Below are positions 18,068 through 27,162 of a DNA stretch of 64,000 nucleotides, one piece after another. The stretch comes from Lactococcus sp. S-13 (lineage in GTDB: Bacteria > Bacillota > Bacilli > Lactobacillales > Streptococcaceae): NCBI RefSeq assembly GCF_004210295.1, contig NZ_SDAK01000001.1, forward strand, positions 558,001 to 622,000. The letters are read 5' to 3'. The notes beneath the pieces were generated by a model that saw only the letters and a program-made list of their open reading frames with translations, was not told where the DNA came from and made no database searches. Position 1 is the stretch's first letter. Every line of letters begins with the position of its first letter. A program made the position numbers and the translations under genes.

Positions 18068-18444
18068 TTCGTTGCTTTCAATACATTAGAAGGATTTTGA
18101 GTCATTCCAGCTTGATTTGCTGAATCTACTACGCGAGTTCCCGCGGTTAAATCTAAAATTTGTTGATCATATTCAGCTTTTTTGGTCGTTTGTTGACTAA
18201 TTTTTGACTTGTAATTCATCGTACTTCCTTGAACTTCAAGGGTTTTTGTCTTGACATAAAGTAGCCCGACAGCCAACACTAAAGCAGAAACGACCATTGC
18301 CAAATAGAAAACCTTCTCAACGCCGCTAAATTTTTTAAACTTACTCGCTAGAACTTCTGGTGCAAGTGAATCTGTATCAATCAGATAAGAATCCTTTTTC
18401 GCCGCAGTTTCTATATCAAAGTATTCTTTCGGCTGTGCTGCCAT
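18064..18444 (-). CDS. ftsL: Cell division protein FtsL
   Basis: The product has 126 residues and is bitopic: cytoplasmic N terminus, one membrane helix (about residues 48-68: FYLAMVVSALVLAVGLLYVK) and a short extracytoplasmic coiled-coil (YKSKISQQTTKKAEYDQQI). FtsL sequences are poorly conserved; topology, size and position between rsmH and pbpX carry the call. It acts with DivIC/FtsB and DivIB/FtsQ in the divisome. GGAGGAG precedes the ATG. Confidence 0.92.
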   Translation of the reverse strand: MAAQPKEYFDIETAAKKDSYLIDTDSLAPEVLASKFKKFSGVEKVFYLAMVVSALVLAVGLLYVKTKTLEVQGSTMNYKSKISQQTTKKAEYDQQILDLTAGTRVVDSANQAGMTQNPSNVLKATK

Positions 18445-18552
18445 TGTTCTCCTCCATTACCTTTAAGCTGTTGACTTGCCGTTCTTTATCAAAATTCTGA
18501 CAAAGACTGACCAAGCCAAGTTATTCTCTGAGTTCAGCTCTTACTCTTTTGT

Positions 18553-19521
18553 TTAGTTATTTAAGTCAGTGTCCCGTTGTTTTTCGGCAACACGTAATTT
18601 TGCGCTGTGCGCACGGTTGTTAAATTCAAGTTCTTCAGCACTAGCCAGTACTGGTTTACGATTGACTAATTTGAGTTTTGCTTCCATCTCTTTAGGAAGC
18701 ATTGGCAGACCTTTAGGAACATTAACTGTACTGTATTCTTTGAAAATATTTTTAGTCAGACGGTCTTCCAATGAATGAAAGGTAATCACTGAAATGCGCC
18801 CTTCCACTTTTAGTAAGTCAATTGCTGCCTCAATAGATTCTTCAGCCGCTCCCAATTCGTCATTGACTTCAATTCGAATGGCTTGAAAAATCCGTTTGGC
18901 TGGATGCCCCTTTTTCTTGAGCTCTTTTTGAGGCAGAGCTGACTTAATCAAATCAGCAAGTTCAAGCGTCGTTTCAATAGGTTTTATTTTTCTGGCTTGC
19001 TCAATTTTTCGTGCAATTTGCTTAGAAAACTTATCCTCACCATACCGAAAGAAAATTCTTACCAGACTTTCATAAGGATAATCATTGACTACTTCATAAG
19101 CCGATAAATGCTGCGTTTGATCCATCCGCATATCCAAACGGGCTTCTTTTTTATAAGAAAATCCACGTTGGCTATCGTCAAATTGGGGACTGGATACTCC
19201 TAAATCATAAAGAATTCCATCAATTTTCGTCACTCCCAGCTCAGCAAGCGCTGATTTGAGATAGCGAAAATTACTCTTAATCAAAGTGACTTTATTTTCA
19301 GCCAACTGCTCGCTCAGACGAATTTTGGCATTTTCATGCGCTTTTTCATCTTGATCAAAAGCATATAAATGACCTGTTGTAAGTTTACCGAGGAGATACT
19401 CACTATGTCCTGCGCCACCTAAAGTCGCATCCACGTAAATCCCATCGGGTTTGACTTCGAGCATATCAACAGTTTCATGTAATAAAACTGTATCGTGTTT
19501 AAATGATGTCGTATTTGGCAA
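18553..19521 (-). CDS. rsmH: 16S rRNA (cytosine-1402-N4) methyltransferase
   Basis: The product has 322 residues. Typical motifs: [32 protein letters not shown] split around the SAM site, [49 protein letters not shown] and [12 protein letters not shown]. The start is a TTG at 19521: AAGGAGG lies nine bases upstream and no ATG is available before the conserved N terminus. First gene of the division cluster. Confidence 0.97.
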   Translation of the reverse strand: MPNTTSFKHDTVLLHETVDMLEVKPDGIYVDATLGGAGHSEYLLGKLTTGHLYAFDQDEKAHENAKIRLSEQLAENKVTLIKSNFRYLKSALAELGVTKIDGILYDLGVSSPQFDDSQRGFSYKKEARLDMRMDQTQHLSAYEVVNDYPYESLVRIFFRYGEDKFSKQIARKIEQARKIKPIETTLELADLIKSALPQKELKKKGHPAKRIFQAIRIEVNDELGAAEESIEAAIDLLKVEGRISVITFHSLEDRLTKNIFKEYSTVNVPKGLPMLPKEMEAKLKLVNRKPVLASAEELEFNNRAHSAKLRVAEKQRDTDLNN

Positions 19522-19583
19522 ACTTGCCGTCCTCCTTGATACTTATAGTTTATTATATCACTTTTTCATTATTTTTGTAGTAG

Positions 19584-19698
19584 TTTACATGACGATGTAA
19601 ATAAATTTGTCTTTTTTTATTTCTAAGAGGGCTTTATTTGCTGATTTTTTGAATTTTTCGAACTTTATCCTGTCAAGCTACTTTACAAGTACTGTAAA
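19584..19698. promoter_or_regulatory. Two palindromes upstream of rsmH
   Basis: TTTACAT-gacg-ATGTAAA (19584-19601) and TTTACA-agtac-TGTAAA (19682-19698) lie in the 227-base gap between rsmH and the DUF805 gene. They share the half-site TTTACA and may bind one regulator. Their half-site resembles the cop box but with wider spacing. No regulator is assigned. Confidence 0.45.
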
Positions 19699-19729
19699 CA
19701 AAGATTGTCTTGATTATAACAAGGCTTAC

Positions 19730-19754
19730 TAAAAATAGACTGAAATAATCAGTC
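19730..19754 (-). terminator. Terminator overlapping the end of the DUF805 gene
   Basis: GACTGA (19738-19743) pairs with TCAGTC (19749-19754); the first bases of the latter are the stop codon. The minus-strand tail is CTATTTTTAG. Confidence 0.6.
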
Positions 19755-20693
19755 CATTTTATTAAATAGAATACTTTTCTCGGAAGTTCGTAATTCATCC
19801 GCTTTGCTCAAGCACGCAATAATTAAAGCAATAAGCACGACTCCCAAGAATAAAAAGAGAAGGTACTCCACCAAATCATAACGGTGACCCACATAGGCTT
19901 GGCTCAAGGTACGACTCAATATTTTTTGAAAAAGAAGTAAACTTGTACTTGTTGTCAATAAAATCAGACTTCCAATCTCAGAGAGCCCTGCATCACGCAA
20001 GCGGCGTGTCATCAGTGCGAACTGCGGAAGAATTGTTCCTAATAAGAATAAAATTAAGAATAACTTCATCAAGCTTGTTCCGATAGAAACCTGTCCAAAA
20101 AGGAGCCAATCAAAGTGCGGAGCGAGGAAAACCAGCATCTTTAAGAGCGCAAAAATTCCCCACCAACAAAATTGTACAAACCAAAAGCTCCGTCGGCTGC
20201 TCCGTCCACCAAATGAAAAGTAACCTTGAAAATAATGGGCTAAAGCTTGAGAAAAAGAAATCTTGTTTCTTTCTTCTATTTTTTTATTGAAAACAGTGTT
20301 TCTATTTTCTGTTGATTCATCATTAACTCTCTTTGACGAACTTGGTACCAGATTCAATCCCAGCAAAACCAGAGGCCCGACCAAAAAAACTAGATTTAAG
20401 AAAATGAGCGCCCATGGAAAATCTGCATCTCTCAAACGCCGTACTGTTATTGCCAAATAAGGCAAAAAACTCACCACGATATAAATTCCGAAAAGATAAA
20501 TACAAAATGTGCCAAGCGCCTGCCAAAACAGCGGCAAGTATAGCGTGTTTAAAGTGGTAAAAAAATGATAGAAATTTAAAAGAACAGCTAAAAGAATCAG
20601 ATGAACGAACATTGCCGGCCAAAAAGTTTTTCGCTCGGTGCGTCCTCTAAAAGAAAACGAATCTTTCCAAAAATTTTTATAAGCTTCAATCAT
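19749..20693 (-). CDS. Tandem DUF805 membrane protein
   Basis: The product has 314 residues made of two DUF805 units. Each unit begins with a cytoplasmic FSFRGRTERKTFW / FSFGGRSSRRSFW motif (about residues 14-26 and 157-169), then membrane helices, and contains the family hallmark RRLRDA (RRLRDADFPWAL near 86 and RRLRDAGLSEIG near 243). Eight or so membrane helices in all. DUF805 (YhaH-like) proteins have no settled function. It is 11 bases downstream of a single-domain DUF805 gene. Confidence 0.88.
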   Translation of the reverse strand: MIEAYKNFWKDSFSFRGRTERKTFWPAMFVHLILLAVLLNFYHFFTTLNTLYLPLFWQALGTFCIYLFGIYIVVSFLPYLAITVRRLRDADFPWALIFLNLVFLVGPLVLLGLNLVPSSSKRVNDESTENRNTVFNKKIEERNKISFSQALAHYFQGYFSFGGRSSRRSFWFVQFCWWGIFALLKMLVFLAPHFDWLLFGQVSIGTSLMKLFLILFLLGTILPQFALMTRRLRDAGLSEIGSLILLTTSTSLLLFQKILSRTLSQAYVGHRYDLVEYLLFLFLGVVLIALIIACLSKADELRTSEKSILFNKMD

Positions 20694-20704
20694 TTTTTCC
20701 TCCT

Positions 20705-21226
20705 TTATTCATATTGGCGAGAATCATCCGCCTCGTCTTCTCCATATTTTGCAGGGAAAAGACAGAGAATGTAAACCACCAAATTGATGAGATTGGCAAT
20801 AAGCCCCAAACGAGCAAAGTTACCTGTATTCCAAAAAATTGCTACGAGTTCTTGAAAAGCAGCTAATCCAAAAACAAGTGAGAACCACCACGGAAATCCC
20901 GCATCACGCAAACGGCGTGCGGTCAGGCTCATATTGGGTATTAAAATAATCGCTCCAGCCAAAAAAGTAACAACAACGACTACAAAAGCACTTCCCGTAG
21001 GCTTTGTAGACAAATCGACAATTTTTTGCATCAATTCCGCTTGAGCTGAGCTGCCCGCCTCATTCAAAATTTTTGCCGCTTGTGGAATCAGGGTAAAAAA
21101 GTGAATAATGCTAATGAGGGTAAAAATAATGAAATTTACTAAGAAAACCCACCAATAGTCTGAACGACTAGAAAAACTTTTGAAATCTCCTGTTTTTTTC
21201 CAATATTTGAAATATGCTTTTATCAT
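20705..21226 (-). CDS. DUF805 membrane protein
   Basis: The product has 173 residues and one DUF805 unit: FKSFSSRSDYWWVFLVNFII at the start, then about four membrane helices, with ARRLRDAGFPWWFSLVFG near residue 105. The acidic C-terminal tail is KYGEDEADDSRQYE. It is co-directional with the tandem DUF805 gene just below, and the pair probably form a small operon. Function unknown. The ribosome site is GAAGGAG. Confidence 0.88.
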   Translation of the reverse strand: MIKAYFKYWKKTGDFKSFSSRSDYWWVFLVNFIIFTLISIIHFFTLIPQAAKILNEAGSSAQAELMQKIVDLSTKPTGSAFVVVVVTFLAGAIILIPNMSLTARRLRDAGFPWWFSLVFGLAAFQELVAIFWNTGNFARLGLIANLINLVVYILCLFPAKYGEDEADDSRQYE

Positions 21227-21266
21227 TTTTCTCCTTCACTTTGCTCTTTTTGCCATTTAACACTGA

Positions 21267-21383
21267 CGTCAGTATTTTTTCTATAACTTATGATTTCGTC
21301 AGCATTTTCTCTGTGACTTTTTTACTGACGAAAAGTTGTGACTGATTTTTTTTGATACAAAATTTACGTCAGCATTTTCTCTG
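21267..21383. repeat. Dispersed AAAATGCTGACG repeat cluster upstream of the DUF805 pair / downstream of recN
   Basis: CGTCAGTATTTTTTCT (21267-21282), CGTCAGCATTTTCTCTG (21297-21313) and CGTCAGCATTTTCTCTG (21367-21383), with a loose inverted arm ACTGACGAAAAG at about 21324. Three copies in the same orientation within 120 bases, between recN and DUF805. Confidence 0.9.
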
Positions 21384-21401
21384 GCTTTTTTCAACCATTT
21401 T

Positions 21402-23069
21402 CTATTTCGTCAACAGGCGTTTTGCCTGAGCCAGTGCTTCTTGGGTCAAATCTTCTCCAGCAAGCATTTTCGCCACTTCTTTGATTCGTTCGTCGCGTGC
21501 TAACTTACGCACTGTCGAGGTCGTGATGTCATTGTCAGAACTTTTTTCGATATAAAATTGAGTGTCTGCAATAGCAACGACTTGTGGGAGATGCGAAATC
21601 GCAAGCACTTGTCCACTTCTAGCGATTTTGTAGATTTTATTGGCAATCGCTTGGGCCACACGTCCTGAAACACCTGTATCAACTTCATCAAAAACAATTG
21701 AGGTTTTGTTTTCCCGACGAGAAAAACTAGATTTAATCGCTAACATCAACCGAGACAACTCTCCCCCTGAGGCTGTCTTAGCCAATGCTTTGAAACCTTC
21801 TCCGGGATTTGTTTGAATGAAAAATTCAACGTGTTCATTGCCTTGAGCTGAAAATTTTGCCGCTTCAAACTGAACTTTAAAATCTGCTTTTTCCATATAA
21901 AGTTCAGAAAGCTCGTGTTTGATGTCTTCTTCTAGCGCTTCGGCAATTGCGTGGCGCCCTTGATTAAGCTTTTTGCTTGCTTCAATCAGCTCGACTTGCG
22001 CCAATTTGACTGTTTTCTCCAAGTTCTCTGAATCATTATCTGAACCAGTTAATTCGGAGAGTTCAAGTTGAACCTTTTCCAGATAGGTCAAGACATCAGC
22101 TAAAGTTGGCCCGTACTTTTTGCACAGAGTGTTCAAGGTCATGATTCGATCTTCAATTTGCAAAAGTTCTGCAGGATTAAATTCTAAATCACTCATTATT
22201 CGCTGCATTTGGTTGGCAACATCTTCCAAAACATAATAGCTTTCCGCCGTTTTATCAGCAAGCTCTTGATATTCTGGATCAAAATCACTGATTGCGTCCA
22301 ACTCACTCATACTTGTGCGAATGTTGTTAAGGCTAGAATAATCGCTATCATCATCGTCAAGTGCCAAGAAGGCAGTCTGCAGACTTTCAGCAATATTTTT
22401 GATATTATTGAGTTTTTCACGGCGTTTTGGTAATTTTTCGTCTTCTTCAAAATTAATCGCTGCGGCTTCGATTTCCTCAGCTTGAAATTGAAGAATTTCG
22501 ATTCTTTGAGCAAATTCTTGCGCATTTTTTTGGCGTAAAGTCAATTGTTGACGCAGGTTTTTAAAGGTTTCAAATTTTAGGCGATAATTTTCTTTAATTT
22601 TGTTAAAATCATCATCGCCAAACTCATCTAGCAAACGCAAATGGCTCTTTGGATTCATCAATTCTTGACTATCATGTTGTCCGTGAATATCAACTAAAAA
22701 TTCGCCAACTTGCCGCAAAATACTTAGATTGACCATTTGCCCATTGATTCGGCAAACCGAGCGCCCATTCGCAAAAATCTCCCGCCGTAAAATAATTTCT
22801 GATTCTAAGTCTTCAAAGCCCAATTCTAACAAAATAGCGTTGAGCTCTGCCGTTTTTTCAAAAAAGAATAGACCTTCAATCTCCGCCTTAGCTGCACCAT
22901 GCCGAACAAAATCACTAGAAGCTCGTCCGCCCAAAAGCAGACTCATGGCATCAATAATAATTGATTTTCCTGCTCCGGTTTCCCCCGTCAGAATGGTCAT
23001 TCCACTTTCAAATGAAAGATTAATTTCTTCAATAATTGCAAAATTTTTGATTGAAATTTCCTGTAACAT
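21402..23069 (-). CDS. recN: DNA repair protein RecN
   Basis: The product has 555 residues. SMC-like ATPase: Walker A GETGAGKSIIIDAM near residue 31, long coiled-coil centre with Glu/Lys-rich stretches, signature LSRLMLAIKSSF region (TASGGELSRLMLA), Walker B TSIVFDEVDTGVSG and AISHLPQVVAIAD. It acts early in recombinational repair of double-strand breaks. The start at 23069 has AAAGGA seven bases upstream; a TTG codon just before it is less likely. It is last in the xseAB-ispA-tlyA-argR-recN array, downstream of argR. Confidence 0.97.
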   Translation of the reverse strand: MLQEISIKNFAIIEEINLSFESGMTILTGETGAGKSIIIDAMSLLLGGRASSDFVRHGAAKAEIEGLFFFEKTAELNAILLELGFEDLESEIILRREIFANGRSVCRINGQMVNLSILRQVGEFLVDIHGQHDSQELMNPKSHLRLLDEFGDDDFNKIKENYRLKFETFKNLRQQLTLRQKNAQEFAQRIEILQFQAEEIEAAAINFEEDEKLPKRREKLNNIKNIAESLQTAFLALDDDDSDYSSLNNIRTSMSELDAISDFDPEYQELADKTAESYYVLEDVANQMQRIMSDLEFNPAELLQIEDRIMTLNTLCKKYGPTLADVLTYLEKVQLELSELTGSDNDSENLEKTVKLAQVELIEASKKLNQGRHAIAEALEEDIKHELSELYMEKADFKVQFEAAKFSAQGNEHVEFFIQTNPGEGFKALAKTASGGELSRLMLAIKSSFSRRENKTSIVFDEVDTGVSGRVAQAIANKIYKIARSGQVLAISHLPQVVAIADTQFYIEKSSDNDITTSTVRKLARDERIKEVAKMLAGEDLTQEALAQAKRLLTK

Positions 23070-23162
23070 CAAAATTTCCTTTCCAAAAAATAAAAATGAC
23101 AGATAAAACTGTCAGTAGACTGACAGCTTGCTCTGCGTTTTTACTGACAGACTTCGCTATTT

Positions 23163-23609
23163 TTAAAATTCCATCAGCAACTGATAAAGATTTTCAGCTT
23201 GATCTCTTTCTTCAAAAATAACCAGCGCACTGTCATCATCAATGACTAAAGAGAAAATATCATCACCATATTCCTCTAAGAGATAGTTTTTTACCAGGCT
23301 CGTTGTCCCAGGATTAGCTCGAATCCAGAGCATATTATCTTTGATTTTTGTGCCTGTAATGGCATCAAAAGCGAGCGCTTTATGGAGATTTGACTGTACT
23401 GCTTTTCTATCTTTGGGCAAATCATAGCGATAACCACCCGTTTCTGCGGGTACTTTAATCAAGGCAAGTGTTTTGATATCACGCGAAATTGTTGCTTGCG
23501 TCACATCCACGCCTTGTTCGAGCAAATGGCTAACGAGTTCTTCTTGAGTTTTGATTTCATTTTCTTTGATGAATCGGGCAATGTAATCGAGGCGTTCTTC
23601 TCTTTTCAT
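23163..23609 (-). CDS. argR: ArgR/AhrC family arginine-responsive regulator
   Basis: The product has 148 residues. The N-terminal winged helix is RLDYIARFIKENEIKTQEEL with GVDVTQATISRDIKTLALIKV. The C-terminal hexamerisation and arginine-binding domain contains PGTTSLVKNYLLEEYGDDIFSLVIDDDSALVI. Lactococci have ArgR and AhrC paralogues; being next to recN points to the AhrC-like position, but which one this is I cannot tell. It overlaps the tlyA stop by 4 bases. Confidence 0.93.
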   Translation of the reverse strand: MKREERLDYIARFIKENEIKTQEELVSHLLEQGVDVTQATISRDIKTLALIKVPAETGGYRYDLPKDRKAVQSNLHKALAFDAITGTKIKDNMLWIRANPGTTSLVKNYLLEEYGDDIFSLVIDDDSALVIFEERDQAENLYQLLMEF

Positions 23610-24412
23610 AATTTTTCACTTTCTTCTTGTAAAACAGCTTCAACACTGAGATTATGAGCAATTGTCCCATTTCCGTCTTTGACCAGTTGGACGAGAAATT
23701 CAACATTACCTGCACCACCTTTGATTGGCGAGAACGTGAGGTTTTGAATTGAAAAGCCAATTTTCCGGGCTGTTGCTATGACTTTTTCAATGGTCATCTT
23801 GTGGACTTTAGGATCCTTGATGATTCCATTTTTGCCGACTTGTTCACGACCAGCCTCAAATTGAGGTTTTATCAAGGCAACAACTACGCCATTTTCAGCT
23901 AAGATGTCGTAAAGCGGAGGCAAAATTAAATCTAAAGAAATAAAACTGACGTCAATACTGGTAAATTCTGGTTGACCACTAGCAAAATCGCTCAACTGTG
24001 CGTTGCGGAAATTGAATTGTTCCATTACAACAACCCGCTCATCTGAACGAATTTTCCAAGCTAATTGATTTGTTCCTACATCAAGTGCATAGACCAATTT
24101 TGCTCCAGATTGAAGCATAACATCTGTAAAGCCACCCGTTGAACTTCCAATATCTAGGCAAGTTTTGTCTTGAATTGCTATGCCAAAAGTACTCAAAGCT
24201 TTTTCTAATTTTAGACCGCCGCGACTGACGTATTTTAATTTTTCGCCTTTGAGTCGCAACTCTGTATCTTCTTCAATTTTTTGTCCTGGCTTATCAAAAC
24301 GCTCGCCCGATTTGCTATCCACAACCAAGCCAGCCATAACTCCCCGTTTCGCTTGCTCTCGTGTTTCAAATAAGCCCTGATTTGTGGCAAGTACATCAAT
24401 TCTTTCTTTCAT
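23606..24412 (-). CDS. tlyA: TlyA-family rRNA (cytidine-2'-O)-methyltransferase with S4 domain
   Basis: The product has 268 residues. N-terminal S4 RNA-binding domain (ERIDVLATNQGLFETREQAKRGVMAGLV), linker VSRGGLKLEKAL, then an FtsJ-type SAM domain with CLDIGSSTGGFTDVMLQSGA, YALDVGTNQL and DVSFISLDLILPPLYDIL. It methylates ribosomal RNA in characterised members; the Firmicutes YqxC-type target is less certain. It is part of the conserved ispA-tlyA-argR-recN order. Confidence 0.93.
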   Translation of the reverse strand: MKERIDVLATNQGLFETREQAKRGVMAGLVVDSKSGERFDKPGQKIEEDTELRLKGEKLKYVSRGGLKLEKALSTFGIAIQDKTCLDIGSSTGGFTDVMLQSGAKLVYALDVGTNQLAWKIRSDERVVVMEQFNFRNAQLSDFASGQPEFTSIDVSFISLDLILPPLYDILAENGVVVALIKPQFEAGREQVGKNGIIKDPKVHKMTIEKVIATARKIGFSIQNLTFSPIKGGAGNVEFLVQLVKDGNGTIAHNLSVEAVLQEESEKL

Positions 24413-24519
24413 CTATTGTAGAACTTTTCCTTTCATTACCAAAGTCTTTTGATTACTAAGGGCAGTTCCTGCTCTGTTATACGTAAAAACTTTGCTTTTG
24501 TCACTCCATTATATTTATT

Positions 24520-25032
24520 TTACTTTAAATTTAAGCGCAATATTTCAATTTCCTGCACCTTTTCCCCAAATGTTTGTTGGGTATGCCCGATTTTTTCATA
24601 GCCTAAGCTTTTCCAAAAGTTTAGCGCTGCTAGATTGACCTGAAGTACACCGATTCTCAAGCTTTTTCCTGATCCAGCTAGAACTTTTTTAACGAGTGCT
24701 GCATGGATGATTTTTCCTAACCCCTTCCCACGAGCTTCGGGGATAAGCTCCAAAAGACCAAGCATCCACTCGCTTTTTTGAGGAAAATCTCGCACCAAGT
24801 CAACAACTCCAACAAGCTCCCCTTGTGGATTAAAAACTCCAAGAACTTCCTTATCCTCTTGACTTTTTCCTGATGGTAGGTCGGTCAGCACAGCAAGGCT
24901 TTCCTTTTTGGGATCAGAAATTCCACTTTCTAGTTGGGCATAGTCGCTGGCTTTTGCGAACATCTGAGCCAGTGCTTCTTTGTTTTGCAGATTTAATTTG
25001 CCTAGCACAAATCCATCAGCTAATTTATGCAT
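24520..25032 (-). CDS. GNAT family N-acetyltransferase
   Basis: The product has 170 residues. The acetyl-CoA-binding motif A is LGLLELIPEARGKGLGKIIHAALVK (R-G-x-G-L-G, about residues 92-116). It is followed by RIGVLQVNLAALNFWKSLGYEKIGHTQ, typical of motif B. Substrate unknown. It overlaps the end of ispA by 8 bases, so it is translated from the same mRNA; it is an extra member within the conserved ispA-tlyA pair. Confidence 0.85.
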   Translation of the reverse strand: MHKLADGFVLGKLNLQNKEALAQMFAKASDYAQLESGISDPKKESLAVLTDLPSGKSQEDKEVLGVFNPQGELVGVVDLVRDFPQKSEWMLGLLELIPEARGKGLGKIIHAALVKKVLAGSGKSLRIGVLQVNLAALNFWKSLGYEKIGHTQQTFGEKVQEIEILRLNLK

Positions 25033-25888
25033 GGTTAAGCTCCAAGCGCTTAATAATTTTTAATATTTGGCTATCATCAGGGATTGACATTTCTGTCAGT
25101 GATTTTTCTACCTCTGACAACTTTTGCGTCAGCATTTTCTCTGCTCCAGCAAGTCCTAAGTGAGCCACGTAGGTGGATTTTTCTTCTAAAACATCTTTGC
25201 CAGGCGTTTTTCCAAGCTCTGAAAAACTAGCCGTGACATCCAAAATATCATCACGAATCTGAAAAGCTAGTCCTAATTCTTGACCAATTTGCCGAAGTTT
25301 TTCCAGCTCTTGCGCTGTTTTTTCAGCAATAATCCCGGCTGCAACAAACGGAAAAGTCAGTAAACGTCCCGTTTTCAAGCGATGAATTTGTTCGATTTCT
25401 TCCAAACTCAATGTTTTCCCTTCACCAGCCATATCCAAAATTTGCCCAGCAACCATGCCGTAAGCTCCCGATGCAAAAGCTAATTCACGGGTCAAGTCAA
25501 CAATCATCTTTGCCGGCAAATCACAGGTTGAAATCACATAAAAAGGATCGAAAAATAAAGTATCTCCAGCTAAAATGGCTGTTGCCTCATCAAATTTTTT
25601 ATGATTGGTCAGCTTCCCTCGCCGGTAATCGTCGTTGTCCATTGCCGGCAAATCGTCGTGAATCAGTGATCCCGTATGAATCATTTCCACACTCGCCGCG
25701 ATTTGAAAATGCGCAGGCATAAGCTCTAAGCCAAAAGCTTCCAGCAATTCCAATAAGAGCAAAGGACGAATCCGTTTCCCGCCAGCCAACAAGGAATAGT
25801 GGGCAGATTGAGCCAAACCCCTCGGAAACGTAGCGCTTTCATAGAATGTCGTCAAAAATTCATCTAACTTTTTTATTTTCATGTCCAT
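25025..25888 (-). CDS. ispA: Polyprenyl (farnesyl) diphosphate synthase
   Basis: The product has 287 residues. First Asp-rich motif LIHDDLPAMDNDDYRRG (DDxxxxD, about residues 82-88) and second QIRDDILD (DDxxD, about 213-217), plus GGKRIRPLLLLE. It condenses isopentenyl diphosphate into farnesyl diphosphate for undecaprenyl lipids. Length and motifs fit the short-chain FPP type. The segment AGAEKMLTQKL contains a copy of the window repeat in frame E-K-M-L-T. The extended -10 TGCTATAAT ends 8 bases before the ATG and there is no Shine-Dalgarno, so it may be leaderless. Confidence 0.96.
   Translation of the reverse strand: MDMKIKKLDEFLTTFYESATFPRGLAQSAHYSLLAGGKRIRPLLLLELLEAFGLELMPAHFQIAASVEMIHTGSLIHDDLPAMDNDDYRRGKLTNHKKFDEATAILAGDTLFFDPFYVISTCDLPAKMIVDLTRELAFASGAYGMVAGQILDMAGEGKTLSLEEIEQIHRLKTGRLLTFPFVAAGIIAEKTAQELEKLRQIGQELGLAFQIRDDILDVTASFSELGKTPGKDVLEEKSTYVAHLGLAGAEKMLTQKLSEVEKSLTEMSIPDDSQILKIIKRLELNHA
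25127..25143 (-). repeat. Dispersed repeat copy inside ispA
   Basis: CAGAGAAAATGCTGACG on the minus (coding) strand. A degenerate partner, CTGTCAGTGATTTTTCT, lies 35 bases towards the stop at about 25094. The host protein keeps its frame. Confidence 0.85.
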
Positions 25889-25896
25889 TATCTCTT

Positions 25897-25905
25897 ATTA
25901 TAGCA
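25897..25905 (-). promoter_or_regulatory. ispA extended -10
   Basis: TGCTATAAT on the minus strand, 8 bases from the ispA ATG. It would make ispA independent of the upstream glycerate kinase gene and xse genes. Confidence 0.6.
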
Positions 25906-25997
25906 AAATTCAGCCAGATTTTCGATAGCGGAATATAAGTCACTGCCTCCTCTTATTGACGCTGATTTCTTGCTGACCAAACTGGTGATATCAAAGT

Positions 25998-26023
25998 AAA
26001 AATCACAGTTTTATCTGTGATTA
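25998..26023 (-). terminator. Terminator of the glycerate kinase gene
   Basis: AATCACAG / CTGTGATT (26002-26009 and 26016-26023) with a T-rich minus-strand tail. Confidence 0.75.
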
Positions 26024-26032
26024 CATATAACT

Positions 26033-27127
26033 TTATTTATTTTGAGCCAGATTTTCTCTAGTAGCTCTCCCTTGCTCACCATAATAGCGCGTTTTAATGA
26101 CATTTTTGGTCAAAAATTCGAGATTTTCTAATGTACGCTCTTTTTGCATGGCTTTTTCAAGAGAACCGGGGCCTTTTTGAATCGAATAAGCCGCCAATAA
26201 TAACTCTTCCATTTCGCCCAAATTATCCCCCAAACTCCCAACAAAAGCGATGGTTGGCACCTGATATTTGGCTGCTAACTTAGCCATTCCAAAAGGTACC
26301 TTGCCTTGCGCTGTTTGAAAATCCATTCGTCCTTCGCCTGTGATGACTAAGTCCGCTTTTTTTATCACTTCTTCGATTTCCAAAAGGGCCGCAATTTTTT
26401 CAAATCCTGAAACAAGCTGACCAGCAAGCAAAACGATTGCTCCGCCAAGTCCGCCAGCAGCACCAGTTCCTGCAATTTTTTGTAAATCAATATTTTGATT
26501 CTTTTTAATTCGCTGAACGACTTGCTGCGCTTTTTGATCCTGTTGTTCCAAAAGCTCTGGTGTGCCTCCTTTTTGCTGTCCAAAAACTTTGGCATAACCA
26601 TTTTCTCCTGCATAAACCGCTGTGACATCCGCAAGTCCTGTAATTTTCACCCCCGAAAAGTCAGGCAATTGCTCAAAAGAGCCTCCAAGTCCCTCAAGAA
26701 GCCCTAGTCCGCCGTCAGACGTCCCTGTACCCCCTAAACTTAGCAAAATTTCATGCGCTCCTCGCGCTTTAGCATCCAAAAAAAGTTGCGCTAAACCAAA
26801 AGTAGAAGCCTCCTGAATCGTCTGTTCCGATGGTGTAATTTTATCAATGCCAACTACCTTGGCCGCCTCAATGACTGCCAAATCACCAGCCATCAAATAC
26901 TCTGCAACAATCGGGCGTCCTAACAAATCCACTGTCGAAACCTTAATTTGAACACCGCCAATTCCAGCTTCTACCGCCGAAATTGTCCCCTCGCCACCAT
27001 CAGCAATCGCAAAAGTATGCACCTTTGCTTCAGGCAAAACTTGTTCAATGCCACTCTTGACCGCTTGATTCAGCTCATGCGAACTTGCTGAACCCTTGAA
27101 AGAATCAATCGCTACTACAAATTCCAT
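26033..27127 (-). CDS. Glycerate kinase
   Basis: The product has 364 residues from the start at 27127, with AAAAGG about nine bases upstream; the ATG at 27154 lies right on the preceding terminator and has no ribosome site. Glycerate kinase type 1 (GlxK/GarK) family: VVAIDSFKGSASSHELNQAV at the N terminus, IADGGEGTISAV, LLSLGGTGTSDGGLGLLEGLG, GTGAAGGLGGAIV and DLVITGEGRMDFQTAQGKVP. It converts glycerate to phosphoglycerate. It sits between xseB and ispA, interrupting a widely conserved gene order, and is bracketed by two terminators, so it is probably an insert with its own expression. Confidence 0.95.
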   Translation of the reverse strand: MEFVVAIDSFKGSASSHELNQAVKSGIEQVLPEAKVHTFAIADGGEGTISAVEAGIGGVQIKVSTVDLLGRPIVAEYLMAGDLAVIEAAKVVGIDKITPSEQTIQEASTFGLAQLFLDAKARGAHEILLSLGGTGTSDGGLGLLEGLGGSFEQLPDFSGVKITGLADVTAVYAGENGYAKVFGQQKGGTPELLEQQDQKAQQVVQRIKKNQNIDLQKIAGTGAAGGLGGAIVLLAGQLVSGFEKIAALLEIEEVIKKADLVITGEGRMDFQTAQGKVPFGMAKLAAKYQVPTIAFVGSLGDNLGEMEELLLAAYSIQKGPGSLEKAMQKERTLENLEFLTKNVIKTRYYGEQGRATRENLAQNK

Positions 27128-27162
27128 AACTTTTTTCCTTTTCGCTTCTAACATTTCTTGTG

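Noticed and set aside
19584..19698. Extra cop boxes upstream of rsmH
   Set aside because: The half-site TACA/TGTA is present, but spacing is 5 to 6 bases instead of 2, so CopR is unlikely to bind.
27128..27154. Longer glycerate kinase start at 27154
   Set aside because: No ribosome site; it lies directly on the terminator, and the extension is absent from the conserved VVAIDSFKG start.
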